The notes: a model not told the origin generated them from the letters alone. A DNA stretch of 64,000 nt from Variovorax sp. 770b2 (GCF_900115685.1 NZ_FOXJ01000007.1:124001-188000), one strand, 5' to 3'. Counted from the first letter of the stretch, positions 46,815 through 56,494 are shown. Translations and numbers: made by a program.

Positions 46815-47720
46815 TCACGCAGTCGTGTGCGGGACGTTGGCGTGCTGCACTGCAGTAGGTGCGGTAAGTGCAGCGAGCCGGTGCAGCTTGTCGACCATGC
46901 TCGGCCAGAGGCTCTGGCTGAACTGCTCGCGAAAGAAGCCGAAGTGGCCGATGCGCCGCGCCTGCACATCGGCCGGCGCGATGCGCTCGACCGCGCTCGG
47001 CGCGCCCGCGTAGAAGCTCAGCAGGCTCTCGGTACCCGCGAGCGTCATGAGTTCATCGTCGGTGATCGACAGCGCAAGCACCGGGAATCGCACGCGGCCG
47101 TAGCTCTGCAGGGCGGTCTCGCCCTCGGCGCCGACGCTGTAGCGCGGGTTCAGGCACCAGCGCCGCCATTGCAGGATCACGCCACGCGGCAGGTCGCCCA
47201 CCTTCTTCAACTTGCGTCCGGGGAAGTAGCCGCAGAGCCGCGTGACCAGCGGCACGAGCACGAACCAGAAATACAGGATGCTGCGCCGCAGCTTCGGCGC
47301 GTTCTCGCGCCAGTAGCCGCTGCCGGCCGCGATGCTCACGAGGCCCGCGACCTGCTCGGGTCGCTGCAGGAAGCCCGGCAGCTGCGCGCCGAGGCTGTGG
47401 CCCAGCAGGTAGAGCGGTTCATCCGGCAGCGCGGCCTTGGCGGTGTCGATCACCGCTTCGTAGTCGCGTGCCCAGTCGAACAGGTCGGCCTTGAAGCCGC
47501 GCAGCGGCGCACCGCCGCGCGAGTCGCCCGAACCGCGGTAGTCGAAGGTCCAGACGCGCAGGCCCTGCTGTGCGAGCCATTGCGCGAAGGGTTCGTAGAA
47601 CGACTGGCGCACGCCCATGGCGCCGCCGATCACGATGCTGGCGCGCGGCGCACCGGCGGGCTCGTAGCGGCGCACCGCCACCGCCATACCGCCATCGACC
47701 GCAAGCTGCTGCGTCTGCAT
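46815..47720 (-). CDS. Alpha/beta-fold hydrolase
   Basis: A 301-residue hydrolase. The nucleophile elbow is GHSLGAQ near residue 110 and 'FDYRGSGDSRGG' near 60 is the usual loop before it. A late histidine in 'RIGHFGFF' near 262 would complete the triad. The family is related to serine aminopeptidase-like lipases and thioesterases. It lies inside the fatty acid run, 55 bp after the thiolase gene, so an acyl ester is a likely substrate (inference). Confidence 0.83.
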   Translation of the reverse strand: MQTQQLAVDGGMAVAVRRYEPAGAPRASIVIGGAMGVRQSFYEPFAQWLAQQGLRVWTFDYRGSGDSRGGAPLRGFKADLFDWARDYEAVIDTAKAALPDEPLYLLGHSLGAQLPGFLQRPEQVAGLVSIAAGSGYWRENAPKLRRSILYFWFVLVPLVTRLCGYFPGRKLKKVGDLPRGVILQWRRWCLNPRYSVGAEGETALQSYGRVRFPVLALSITDDELMTLAGTESLLSFYAGAPSAVERIAPADVQARRIGHFGFFREQFSQSLWPSMVDKLHRLAALTAPTAVQHANVPHTTA

Positions 47721-47775
47721 GAAGTTGTCTCCTTCGTTGCGCCGACACGCGTTGCGGTGTCTTGCGCGTTGCCGA

Positions 47776-48975
47776 TCAGACGCGTTCGAAGATCCCGGCA
47801 GCGCCCTGCCCCATGCCCACGCACATCGTGACCATGCCGTACTTCAGGTTCTCGCGGCGCAGCGCATGCACCACGGTCGCCGCGCGGATCGCGCCGGTCG
47901 CGCCGAGCGGATGGCCCAGCGCGATCGCGCCGCCCATCGGGTTGACCTTCGACGGATCGAGCCCCAGCGTGTTGATCACCGCGAGCGATTGCGCGGCGAA
48001 GGCTTCGTTGAGCTCGAACCAGTCGATGTCCTCGTGCTTCAGGCCCGCATAGCGCAGCGCCGCCGGGATCGCCTCGATCGGGCCGATGCCCATGATGTGC
48101 GGCGGCACGCCCTTGCTCGCGAAGCTCACGAAGCGCGCGAGCGGCGTGAGGCCGTATTGCTTGACGGCCTTCTCGCTCGCCAGGATCAGCGCGCCCGCGC
48201 CGTCCGAGGTCTGCGAGCTGTTGCCGGCCGTCACGGTGCCGCGCGCGGCGAACACGGTGCGCAGCTTGGCCAGACCTTCGATGCTGGTGTCGGGGCGCGC
48301 GCCTTCGTCGAGGTTCACCGTGCGGGTCTTGGCGATCGACTCGCCGGTGGCGAGGTCCGGCGTGCGGTCGGTCACTTCGATGGGCGTGATCTCGTCGGCG
48401 AACTTGCCGGCCTTCTGCGCGGCCAATGCCTTCTGGTGCGAGGCGAGCGCAAACTCGTCCTGCGCCTCGCGGCTCACCTTCCACTGCTGCGCGACCTTCT
48501 CGGCCGTGAGGCCCATGCCGTAGGCAATGCCGACATCTCCTTCGCGCTCGAAGATCGAAGGCGACAGCGACGGCGAATTGCCCATCATCGGCACCATGCT
48601 CATGCTCTCCACGCCGGCCGCGATCATCACGTCGGCCTCGCCGACGCGGATGCGGTCGGCGGCCATCTGCACGGCAGAAAGACCCGAGGCGCAGAAGCGG
48701 TTGACGGTGATGCCGCCGATGCTGGTCGGAAGACCCGCCAGCACCGCGCCGATACGTGCGACGTTCAGGCCCTGTTGCGATTCGGGAATCGCGCAGCCGC
48801 AGATGATGTCTTCGATGGCCTTGGGGTCCAGGCCGGGCACCGCGGCGAGCGCCGCCTTCAGCGTGGTCGCGAGCAGGTCGTCGGGGCGGTAGTTGCGAAA
48901 GTAGCCGCGGTGCGACTTGCCGATGGGGGTGCGGGTGGCGGAGACGATGTAGGCGTCTTGTACTTGCTTGCTCAT
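47776..48975 (-). CDS. Acetyl-CoA C-acyltransferase (thiolase)
   Basis: A 399-residue thiolase. The acylated cysteine is C95 in 'NRFCASG', the histidine is in 'GHPLGATGAI', and the second cysteine in 'TMCVGMGQGAAG'. It completes each beta-oxidation round with the trifunctional-type partner encoded 11 bp upstream. It is clearly distinct from the thiolase at 8292, suggesting different chain-length preference. Confidence 0.93.
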   Translation of the reverse strand: MSKQVQDAYIVSATRTPIGKSHRGYFRNYRPDDLLATTLKAALAAVPGLDPKAIEDIICGCAIPESQQGLNVARIGAVLAGLPTSIGGITVNRFCASGLSAVQMAADRIRVGEADVMIAAGVESMSMVPMMGNSPSLSPSIFEREGDVGIAYGMGLTAEKVAQQWKVSREAQDEFALASHQKALAAQKAGKFADEITPIEVTDRTPDLATGESIAKTRTVNLDEGARPDTSIEGLAKLRTVFAARGTVTAGNSSQTSDGAGALILASEKAVKQYGLTPLARFVSFASKGVPPHIMGIGPIEAIPAALRYAGLKHEDIDWFELNEAFAAQSLAVINTLGLDPSKVNPMGGAIALGHPLGATGAIRAATVVHALRRENLKYGMVTMCVGMGQGAAGIFERV

Positions 48976-48986
48976 GAAATCTGTCC

Positions 48987-51416
48987 TTAGTTGCGCACGG
49001 GCTTGCCGGTGCTGAGCATCCCCATGATCCGCTCCTGCGTCTTGGGGTGCACGATGAGCGAGCAGAACGCCTTGCGCTCCAGCGTCATCAGGTATTCCTC
49101 GGTCACGAGCGAGCCGGCGTCCACGTCGCCGCCGGTCACCACGTTCGCGATCAGGCTGGCGATGTGGAAGTCGTGCGCGCTGATGAAGCCGCCGTCGCGC
49201 ATGTTCACCAGTTGCCCCTTGATCGTCGCGGCGCCGCTGCGGCCCGCCACGCGGAAGGTGCGGCGCAGCGGTGCGCGGTAGCTGGCGTCGGCCATCGCCC
49301 TGGCCTGCTGCAGCGCGACGTAGAGCAGCTCGTCCTTGTTCGGCACGATGACGTCGCTGTCGAGCAGGTAGCCCAGCTTCTTCGAATCGAGCGCGCCGGT
49401 GCCGACCTTGGCCATCGCCGCGGCGGTGAAGCCTTCGGTGAGGAACGGCAACAGGTCGGTGCCCGTCGAGGCCGATGCATTCTCTGCGGCGCGACGCGCG
49501 ATGTAGGTCAGGCCGCCCGCGCCAGGGATCAGCCCCACGCCGACTTCGACCAGGCCGATGTAGCTTTCCATCGCCACAACGCGCTTGGACGAATACACAG
49601 CCAGTTCGCAGCCGCCACCCAGCGCCAGGCCGCGCACGGCCGACACGACCGGAACGCTCGCATAGCGGATCTTGAGCATCACGTTCTGCAGCTCTTCTTC
49701 CGCACCTTCGACCGCGCCGATGCCTGCGACCACGAAGGCCGGCAGCATCGCCTGCAGGTCGGCGCCGACCGAGAACATCTCGTCGGGCGACCAGATCACC
49801 AGGCCCTTGTATTCGGCCTCGGCCAGATCGACCGCAGCGCCCAGTGCTTCGGCCACGTCGGGGCTGATGGCGTGCATCTTCGAGTGGATGCTCGCGATCA
49901 GCACTTCGCCGTCCAGCGTCCAGACGCGCACATCGCCTTCGTCGCTGATCGTCGTGCCGGCGGTGTTGGCATCGGCCGCGTTCGCGCCGAGCACGCTTTC
50001 GGGGAACAGCTGGCGGTCGTGCACCGGGAGCTTGCGCTGCGGCACGAACTGGCCCTGCGATGCGCTCCACGAGCCTTCGGGCGTGTGCACGCCGCCGGCC
50101 TTGGCCACTGCGCCTTCGAACACCCACCTCGGCAGCGGCACCGTGCTCAGTGCCTTGCCGGCGTCGATGTCTTCCTGCACCCACTTGGCGACCTGCGCCC
50201 AGCCAGCTTCCTGCCAGAGCTCGAACGGGCCCTGCTTCATGCCGAAGCCCCAGCGCATCGCGAAGTCGATGTCGCGTGCGCTCTCGGCGATGTCGGCCAG
50301 GTGCACGGCGGCGTAGTGGAAACCGTCGCGCAGGATCGCCCAGAGGAACTGCCCCTGCGGTCCTTCGCTTTCACGCAAGAGCTTCAGGCGCTCGCCCGCG
50401 GGCTTCTTGAGCATGCGGCCGTACACCTCGTCGGCCTTTGCGCCGGCGGGCACGTACTCGCCGCTCTTCAGGTCGAAGCGCAGGATGTCGCGGCCGACCT
50501 TCTTGAAGAAACCGGCCTTGGTCTTCTGGCCCAGGTTGCCCAGCTCCAGCAGCTTGGCGAGCACCGGCGGCGTCGAGAAGTTGGCGTAGAACGGATCGCT
50601 CTCGGCGTTCAGGTTGTCCTGCAGCGTCTTCACGACGTGGGCCATCGTGTCCAGGCCCACCACGTCGGCGGTGCGGAAGGTGCCCGAGCTCGCGCGGCCC
50701 AGCTTCTTGCCGGTGAGGTCGTCCACCACGTCGGGCGTCAAGCCGAACTTCTCGACTTCCTTCAGCGTGGCCAGCATGCCGGCGATGCCGACGCGGTTGG
50801 CGATGAAGTTGGGCGTGTCGTGCGCGCGCACCACGCCCTTGCCGAGCGTGCTGGTGACGAAGGCCTCCAGGTCGTCGAGCACCTGGGGTTGCGTGGTGGG
50901 CGTGTTGATCAGCTCCACCAGGAACATGTAGCGCGGCGGGTTGAAGAAGTGAATGCCGCAGAAGCGCGGCTTCAGCGCTTCGGGCAATGCCTCGCTCAGC
51001 TTGGTGATCGACAGGCCTGAGGTGTTCGACGCCAGGATCGAATGCCTGGCCACGTGCGGCGCGATCTTCTTGTACAGATCGAGCTTCCAGTCCATGCGCT
51101 CGGCAATCGCTTCGATGATGAGGTCGCACTCGCCCAGCTTGGCGAGGTCGTCGTCGTAGTTGGCCTGCTCGATCAGCACCGCATCGGCCACGTCGCCGAG
51201 CGGCGCGGGCTTGAGCTTCTTGAGGTTGTCGATGGCGCGCGAGACGATGCCGTTCTTCGCTGCACCTTGAGCGACAGCGCCGCTCGCGTCCTTGGCGGCC
51301 AGGTCGAACAGCACGACGGGCACGCGCACGTTGACGAGGTGGGCGGCAATCTGCGCGCCCATCACGCCGGCGCCGAGCACGGCGACCTTCTTCACTTGAA
51401 ATCGGGGATTTGTCAT
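48987..51416 (-). CDS. 3-hydroxyacyl-CoA dehydrogenase / enoyl-CoA hydratase (dehydrogenase-first type)
   Basis: An 809-residue fusion. The NAD-binding domain comes first (GAGVMGAQ at residues 15-22), then the 3HCDH domains (to about 480), then a crotonase domain in the C-terminal third ('GLALGGGCELAVYS', 'GLIPGAGGL'). This order is the reverse of the protein at 6087 and matches FadN-like or long-chain proteins. It performs hydration and oxidation in the TetR-headed beta-oxidation set together with the thiolase downstream. Confidence 0.92.
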   Translation of the reverse strand: MTNPRFQVKKVAVLGAGVMGAQIAAHLVNVRVPVVLFDLAAKDASGAVAQGAAKNGIVSRAIDNLKKLKPAPLGDVADAVLIEQANYDDDLAKLGECDLIIEAIAERMDWKLDLYKKIAPHVARHSILASNTSGLSITKLSEALPEALKPRFCGIHFFNPPRYMFLVELINTPTTQPQVLDDLEAFVTSTLGKGVVRAHDTPNFIANRVGIAGMLATLKEVEKFGLTPDVVDDLTGKKLGRASSGTFRTADVVGLDTMAHVVKTLQDNLNAESDPFYANFSTPPVLAKLLELGNLGQKTKAGFFKKVGRDILRFDLKSGEYVPAGAKADEVYGRMLKKPAGERLKLLRESEGPQGQFLWAILRDGFHYAAVHLADIAESARDIDFAMRWGFGMKQGPFELWQEAGWAQVAKWVQEDIDAGKALSTVPLPRWVFEGAVAKAGGVHTPEGSWSASQGQFVPQRKLPVHDRQLFPESVLGANAADANTAGTTISDEGDVRVWTLDGEVLIASIHSKMHAISPDVAEALGAAVDLAEAEYKGLVIWSPDEMFSVGADLQAMLPAFVVAGIGAVEGAEEELQNVMLKIRYASVPVVSAVRGLALGGGCELAVYSSKRVVAMESYIGLVEVGVGLIPGAGGLTYIARRAAENASASTGTDLLPFLTEGFTAAAMAKVGTGALDSKKLGYLLDSDVIVPNKDELLYVALQQARAMADASYRAPLRRTFRVAGRSGAATIKGQLVNMRDGGFISAHDFHIASLIANVVTGGDVDAGSLVTEEYLMTLERKAFCSLIVHPKTQERIMGMLSTGKPVRN

Positions 51417-51442
51417 TGAGTTACTCGTTGTCTAACAGCCGA

Positions 51443-51511
51443 CCGTTCGGGCTGAGCTTGTCGAAGCCTTTCACGCTCTGCCCGGCCCTTCGACAAGCTC
51501 AGGGCGAACGG
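51443..51511. repeat. REP-like inverted repeat
   Basis: Arms at 51443-51468 and 51484-51511 share the core GAGCTTGTCGAAG in inverse orientation, with CCGTTCG ends. This is a widespread intergenic palindrome of Proteobacteria. It sits between the DUF2147 gene and the dehydrogenase/hydratase gene, inside the operon, and may stabilise or process the mRNA. Confidence 0.75.
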
Positions 51512-51539
51512 GTCGGGGCTCAAGGCGAACGGGTTGTGG

Positions 51540-51974
51540 TTACTGCACACGGTTCCAGGTTTGAGTGCGCCAGAAGGGGCCCAGGTAGCCGCGCACTTCG
51601 AGCTTCTTGCCGCCGTCGATCGGCGTGAAGCTCGCACGGTATTCCTTGCCGTTCTCGGGGTCCAGGATCTTGCCGCCGTCCCAGACGTCCTTGCCCTCGG
51701 CCTTCTTGCCGCCGCGGATGATCTCCAGGCCCGTGATGGGCTTGCCCTTGCGGTCGTCGCTGCACTCGTCGCAGGTCGCGTCGGGCTTGGTGTCTTTCTT
51801 CAGCGACTTCTCGATGCGGCCGCTCAGCGCGCCGTTGGTCTCGGCGATGCGGATCTCGGCCTTGACCTCGCCGGTCTTGTCGTCGGCGTTGCGCCACAGC
51901 CCCACCGGGGTGCTCTGGGCCATGGCCGTGAAAGAAGTGGCGGCAAGGACGATGGCTGCAAGCGTCGATTTCAT
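51540..51974 (-). CDS. DUF2147 family exported protein
   Basis: A 144-residue protein with a signal peptide cut near 'AMA-QST' (residue 19). The mature part has the DUF2147 pattern: 'VGLWRNADDKTGEVKAEIRI', 'C-D-E-C', 'DPENGKEYRA' and a terminal 'LGPFWRTQTWNRV'. These are small periplasmic beta-barrel-like domains of unknown function, often in lipid or acyl-CoA neighbourhoods. The C-x2-C pair could form a disulfide. It sits between the acyl-CoA dehydrogenase and the dehydrogenase/hydratase genes. Confidence 0.85.
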   Translation of the reverse strand: MKSTLAAIVLAATSFTAMAQSTPVGLWRNADDKTGEVKAEIRIAETNGALSGRIEKSLKKDTKPDATCDECSDDRKGKPITGLEIIRGGKKAEGKDVWDGGKILDPENGKEYRASFTPIDGGKKLEVRGYLGPFWRTQTWNRVQ

Positions 51975-52019
51975 GAGCGGCTCCCGGTGTGAACGATGAA
52001 GAAAGACAGTGGGCTTTTT

Positions 52020-53816
52020 TCAAGCCAGCGCTGCGTCGGTGTCCATCAGCACCTTGCTGCCGGCGCGCGCGGTGCGCATCAGCGTCGCGGTCTCGGGGAA
52101 CAGCTTGGCGAAGTAGAAGCGCGCGGTCTGCAGCTTGGCGACATAGAACGGGTCGGTGTTGCCCGCCGCGATTTCGCGCAGCGCGACCTGCGCCATGCGG
52201 GCGAAGAGGTAGCCGAACACGAAGTGGCCGGCCACGCGCAGGTAGTCCACTGCGGCGGCGCCCACTTCGTCGGGGTTCTGGAAGCCCTTGAAGCCGATCT
52301 CGGTCGTGAACTTGGTGAGCTGGTCGCCCAGCATCGCGATCGGGTTGATGAATTCGGCCATCTTCTCGTTCACGCCTTCTTCTTCCACCAGCTTGGCCAC
52401 GAGCTTGCCGAACTTCTTGAGCGAGGCGCCGTTGTTGCCCAGGATCTTGCGGCCCAGCAGGTCCAGCGACTGGATCGTGTTGGTGCCTTCATAGATCATG
52501 TTGATGCGGTTGTCGCGCACGAACTGCTCCATGCCCCATTCCTTGATGAAGCCATGGCCGCCGAACACCTGCATGCACGCGTTGGTCGCGATGTGGCCGT
52601 TGTCGGTGATGAAGGCCTTGACGATGGGCGTGAGCAGCGCGACCAGTTCGCCCGAGTCCTTGCGCACCTTTTCATCAGGGTGGTTGTGTTCCTTGTCCAG
52701 CAGCAGCGTGCAGAAGATCTGCAGCGCGCGGCCGCCTTCTGCATACGCCTTGGCCGTGAGCAGCATCTTGCGCACGTCGGGGTGCACGATGATCGGGTCG
52801 GCTTCCTTGTCCTTGGCCTTCACGCCCGAGAGCGAGCGCATCTGGATGCGGTCCTTGGCGTAGGCCAGCGCATTCTGATAAGCCACTTCAGTGAGGCCCA
52901 GCGACTGGTTGCCCACGCCCAGGCGCGCGGCATTCATCATCACGAACATCGCGGCCAGCCCCTTGTTGGGCTCGCCCACCAGCGTGCCGGTGGCGCCTTC
53001 GATCACGATCTGCGCGGTGGCGTTGCCGTGGATGCCCATCTTGTGCTCCAGGCCCGCGCAGAAGATCGGGTTGCGCTCGCCCAGCGATCCGTCGGCCTTC
53101 ACCTTGAACTTCGGCACCACGAACAGGCTGATGCCCTTGCTGCCCTTGGGCGCGTCCGGCAGGCGGGCCAGCACCAGGTGAATGATGTTGTCCGTCATGT
53201 CGTGCTCGCCGGCCGAGATGAAGATCTTGCTGCCGGTGATGCGGTAGGTGCCGTCGGCCTGGGGCTCGGCCTTGGTGCGCAAGAGGCCCAGGTCGGTGCC
53301 GCAGTGCGGCTCGGTCAGGCACATGGTGCCGGTCCACTCGCCGCTGGTGAGCTTGGGCAGGTAGGTCTTCTGCTGTTCCTCGGTGCCGTGGGCCTTGAGT
53401 GCTTCGTAGGCGCCGTGCGAGAGGCCCGGGTACATGGTCCAGGCCTGGTTGGCGCTGTTGAGCATTTCGAACAGGCACTGGTTCACCACGAACGGCAGGC
53501 CCTGGCCGCCGAAGGCCGGGTCGCACGAGAGCGCGGGCCAGCCGCCTTCCACGTACTTGGCGTAGGCGTCCTTGAAGCCCGTGGGCGTCTTGACTTCGTG
53601 CGTGGCCTTGTCGAGCACGCAGCCTTCTTCGTCGCCGCTGATGTTCAGCGGAAAGGTCACTTCGGCGGCGAACTTGCCGGCCTCCTCGATCACCGCGTTG
53701 ATGGTGTCGGCATCGGTTTCGGCATGGGCCGGGAGCGCCTTGAGTTCGTCTGCGACGTGGAGCACTTCGTGCAGCACGAACTGCATGTCGCGCACGGGCG
53801 GGTTGTAGGTAGGCAT
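52020..53816 (-). CDS. Long acyl-CoA dehydrogenase with C-terminal extension
   Basis: A 598-residue acyl-CoA dehydrogenase, about 200 residues longer than short-chain enzymes. Seen: 'CLTEPHCGTDLGLLRTKA' (FAD region), 'ITGSKIFISAGEHDM', and 'FGGHGFIKEWGMEQFVRDNRINMIYEGTNTIQ' region with the conserved late motif, in part. The last 140 residues are an extra helical domain found in dehydrogenases for long or aromatic acyl chains. It is the first enzyme of the TetR-headed run, supplying electrons to ETF. An AGGAG-like site precedes the ATG. Confidence 0.9.
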   Translation of the reverse strand: MPTYNPPVRDMQFVLHEVLHVADELKALPAHAETDADTINAVIEEAGKFAAEVTFPLNISGDEEGCVLDKATHEVKTPTGFKDAYAKYVEGGWPALSCDPAFGGQGLPFVVNQCLFEMLNSANQAWTMYPGLSHGAYEALKAHGTEEQQKTYLPKLTSGEWTGTMCLTEPHCGTDLGLLRTKAEPQADGTYRITGSKIFISAGEHDMTDNIIHLVLARLPDAPKGSKGISLFVVPKFKVKADGSLGERNPIFCAGLEHKMGIHGNATAQIVIEGATGTLVGEPNKGLAAMFVMMNAARLGVGNQSLGLTEVAYQNALAYAKDRIQMRSLSGVKAKDKEADPIIVHPDVRKMLLTAKAYAEGGRALQIFCTLLLDKEHNHPDEKVRKDSGELVALLTPIVKAFITDNGHIATNACMQVFGGHGFIKEWGMEQFVRDNRINMIYEGTNTIQSLDLLGRKILGNNGASLKKFGKLVAKLVEEEGVNEKMAEFINPIAMLGDQLTKFTTEIGFKGFQNPDEVGAAAVDYLRVAGHFVFGYLFARMAQVALREIAAGNTDPFYVAKLQTARFYFAKLFPETATLMRTARAGSKVLMDTDAALA

Positions 53817-53895
53817 CCGGGACTCTCCTGGTCGAAGCTAGATAGATGAAAAGAAAAAGGGAGGAAATCGAAAAAACGAAAACGGTGCCGCGCGC

Positions 53896-54591
53896 TCAGC
53901 GCACGGGCTTCAGGCGCCGGCCGGCGGGCGCCGGTGCGGCAGCGGCCGGGTCCACCGGCGCATCGGGCGTGGCGCTGCGCGCCAGGATGTTGTTGAAGCC
54001 GACGGTCGCGCGGCCGATGGAGCCGGGTACCTGCAGGAAGCGGGCTTCGTAGTGCAGCGCAAGGATGAGGCCGTGGATCTCGAACGCGACCTGGCGTTCG
54101 TCGGCATCCGCGCGCAGATGGCCTTCGGTCTGCGACTGCACGATGGCACGCAGCACCGCCGCCTGCCAGATGCTGACCGACTCGACCAGCGCATCGCGCA
54201 CGGGGCCGGGGCGGTCGTCGAATTCGGAAGCGCCGCTGATGTAGATGCAGCCCGAGTCGATCTCGGTCGAGGTGCGCTTCATCCAGTTGGCGAACATGGC
54301 GCGAAGGCGCGGGAGACCGCGCGGCGCCGAGAGCGCAGGAAAGAACACTTCCTGCTCGAAACGTGCGTGATACTCGCGCACCACCGAGATCTGCAGTTCC
54401 TCGCGCGAACCGAAGTGGGCGAAGACGCCCGACTTGCTCATCTTGGTGATCTCGGCCACGGCGCCGATCGACAGGCCTTCCAGGCCGATCTGCGCGGCCA
54501 GCGCCAGCGCGGCGTCGACGATCACGGCCTTGGTCTGCTGGCCTTTCTGGGCGGCGCGGGCCGGCTTGGCGGGAACGGCGTTGACAGACAT
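53896..54591 (-). CDS. TetR family regulator of the fatty acid run
   Basis: A 231-residue TetR-type repressor. The N-terminal helix-turn-helix is 'LSIGAVAEITKMSKSGVFAHFGSREEL' (about residues 40-68, described in part), followed by a helical ligand domain. The ATG at 54591 is preferred over an in-frame ATG at 54645 because GGAG lies eight bases upstream and the longer version would run over the palindromic operator. It reads into the acyl-CoA dehydrogenase gene 79 bp downstream and is probably autoregulated by acyl-CoA or a similar ligand. Confidence 0.87.
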   Translation of the reverse strand: MSVNAVPAKPARAAQKGQQTKAVIVDAALALAAQIGLEGLSIGAVAEITKMSKSGVFAHFGSREELQISVVREYHARFEQEVFFPALSAPRGLPRLRAMFANWMKRTSTEIDSGCIYISGASEFDDRPGPVRDALVESVSIWQAAVLRAIVQSQTEGHLRADADERQVAFEIHGLILALHYEARFLQVPGSIGRATVGFNNILARSATPDAPVDPAAAAPAPAGRRLKPVR

Positions 54592-54612
54592 CGTGGAAGC
54601 TCCGAATAAAAC

Positions 54613-54624
54613 GAACGGTCGTTC
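54613..54624. promoter_or_regulatory. Operator-like palindrome upstream of the TetR gene
   Basis: GAACG-GT-CGTTC is a perfect 12-bp palindrome, flanked by A/T, 22 bp before the TetR start. GAACG/CGTTC half-sites of this kind are typical for TetR regulators of acyl-CoA metabolism, so self-binding and control of the downstream run are likely. Confidence 0.65.
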
Positions 54625-54719
54625 TATTTTGCGGGAGCTTTGCACTTTTGGCCGCCAATGCCCTTCAGATTACAAAGGTTAATTGGTGCGGAGCGGGGCC
54701 GCCAGGGGCCCCTCCCCGA

Positions 54720-55478
54720 TCAGAAGTCCTGCGACACGGGCCGCACGACCACTTCGTTGATGTCCACGTTCGCCGGTTGCTCGACCGCGTAGACCACGGC
54801 GCGGGCTATCGAATCGGCGGGAATCTGGTTGGCGTCGTAGAACGCCTTCACGCCCGCCGCCGCATCGGCGTCGGTGCTGCCGAACTTCAGTTCCGACTCG
54901 ACCGCCCCCGGCGACACGACAGTCACGCGAATGCCGCTGTTGCCCATTTCCACGCGCAGCCCTTCGGAGATGGCGCGCACCGCATGCTTGGTGGCGCTGT
55001 AGACCGTGCCGATCGGCGTGAACACCTTGATCCCCGCGATGGACGCGACGTTCAGGATGTGCCCGCTGCCCTGCGCCTGCATGCGCGGCAGCACCGCGGC
55101 AATGCCATAGAGCACGCCCTTGATGTTGACGTCGATGGTGCGGTCCCACTCCTCGACCTTCAGCTTCTCGATGGGCGACAGCGGCATCACGCCCGCGTTG
55201 TTGACCAGCACGTCGATGCGGCCGAAGGCTTCGACGGTGGCAGCTGCGAGCTTGTCGAGGTCCGCGCGCTTCGAAACGTCCGTGGCCACCGCGATGGCTT
55301 CGCCTCCGGCTTCGCGGATCTCGGCGACCACCGTGTCGAGCCGGTCGGTGCGGCGTGCCGCGAGCACGACCTTGGCGCCGCGTGCGGCCAGGTGGCGCGC
55401 CATGGATTCGCCGATGCCGCTGCTCGCGCCGGTGACGATGGCGACCTTGCCCTTGATGTTGTCTTGAACGGATGTCAT
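54720..55478 (-). CDS. Short-chain dehydrogenase/reductase (classical)
   Basis: A 252-residue classical SDR. The cofactor motif TGASSGIG is at about residues 16-23, NNAG near 93, and catalytic serine, tyrosine and lysine are visible in 'VASIAG' and 'YSATK'. The fold ends in 'YAVEQPANVDINEVVVRP', as in the YdfG-like NADP-dependent oxidoreductases of hydroxy acids. It is divergent from the LysR gene at 55598, which is its most likely regulator. Confidence 0.9.
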   Translation of the reverse strand: MTSVQDNIKGKVAIVTGASSGIGESMARHLAARGAKVVLAARRTDRLDTVVAEIREAGGEAIAVATDVSKRADLDKLAAATVEAFGRIDVLVNNAGVMPLSPIEKLKVEEWDRTIDVNIKGVLYGIAAVLPRMQAQGSGHILNVASIAGIKVFTPIGTVYSATKHAVRAISEGLRVEMGNSGIRVTVVSPGAVESELKFGSTDADAAAGVKAFYDANQIPADSIARAVVYAVEQPANVDINEVVVRPVSQDF

Positions 55479-55597
55479 GGAGAAATTCCTTTCGGGGTGT
55501 GTTGAAGAAGTGCATGCAGTGTGGAAAATCCGGGCGTTCCAGTAAATGAAACTCTGGCGACTTCAGAATTCCGCATCCAGGAACAAAGGAACACTCC

Positions 55598-56485
55598 ATG
55601 TCCAACCGCCTCGAAGCCCTGCGCGTGTTCTTCACCGCCGCCGATGCCGCCAACTTCCGTGAAGCGGCCGTGCGCCTGTCGGTCTCGCCGCAGGTCGTGA
55701 CGCGCGCCGTGCGCGAGCTCGAAGAAGAACTGGGCGAGCCGCTGTTTCACCGCAGCACGCGCGGCGTGCAACTCACCGATTTCGGCCGCCAGCTCGCGCA
55801 GCGCGCGCGCACTGCGGTCGGCGGCGTCGATGCGCTGTTCCACCGCACCGACCGGCGCGCGCTGTCGCAGCACGCTGGCACGGTGCGCGTCACCGCGCCC
55901 AACGTGTACGGCCGGCGGCTGATTCCCGAGGCGCTGGCGCCGATGCTGGCCGAACATCCAGGCCTGGTGCTCGACCTGCGGCTGTCGGAAGAACATGCCG
56001 ACGTGGTCGACGAGCAGATCGACATCGGCGTGCGCGCGGGCCCGATCCGCGACGCGCGCTTTGTCGCGCGCACGGTCGGCCGGATGCAACTGCGCGTGGT
56101 GGCGGCGCCGGCGCTCGTCGCGCGCACCGGCATCCCGAAGAACCTCGAGGCGCTGCCCGGCTTCCCGCTCACCGCACTGATCGACCGCAGCGCGGGCCGC
56201 CCCTGGTCCTGGTTTTTCAGCAAGGGGCGGCAGATGCCGATCGTCGCGCCGGCCTTCGTCACCGACGACGTCGATGCCGAATGCGCCGCGGTGCGCGCGG
56301 GCCTGGGCTTCGGCCAGCTCGCGGGGCCGCTGGCCGAGCCGCTGATCGCGTCGGGCGAACTGGTGGAGATGCTCGAGGGCGAGGCGCCCGAGCCCTGGCC
56401 GATCCACGTCTACCGCTCGCAGCGCGCGCCGGTCCCGGCGCGGGTGCGGCTGGTCTACGACGAGCTGGTGCGCGTGCTGCGCTGA
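55598..56485 (+). CDS. LysR-type transcriptional regulator
   Basis: A 295-residue LysR regulator with helix-turn-helix at residues 1-60 ('NFREAAVRLSVSPQVVTRAVRELEE') and effector domain from about 90. It is read away from the SDR gene across a 119-bp gap. A loose TGAA-N11-TTCA repeat in that gap could be its site. It converges with the leftward hydantoinase operon, whose last gene ends 9 bp after its stop. Confidence 0.9.
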   Translation: MSNRLEALRVFFTAADAANFREAAVRLSVSPQVVTRAVRELEEELGEPLFHRSTRGVQLTDFGRQLAQRARTAVGGVDALFHRTDRRALSQHAGTVRVTAPNVYGRRLIPEALAPMLAEHPGLVLDLRLSEEHADVVDEQIDIGVRAGPIRDARFVARTVGRMQLRVVAAPALVARTGIPKNLEALPGFPLTALIDRSAGRPWSWFFSKGRQMPIVAPAFVTDDVDAECAAVRAGLGFGQLAGPLAEPLIASGELVEMLEGEAPEPWPIHVYRSQRAPVPARVRLVYDELVRVLR

Positions 56486-56494
56486 GGCGCGCCG

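Noticed and set aside
51443..51511. Inverted repeat as a novel element
   Set aside because: It matches a widespread REP-like palindrome type, so it is listed as a feature and not as a discovery.
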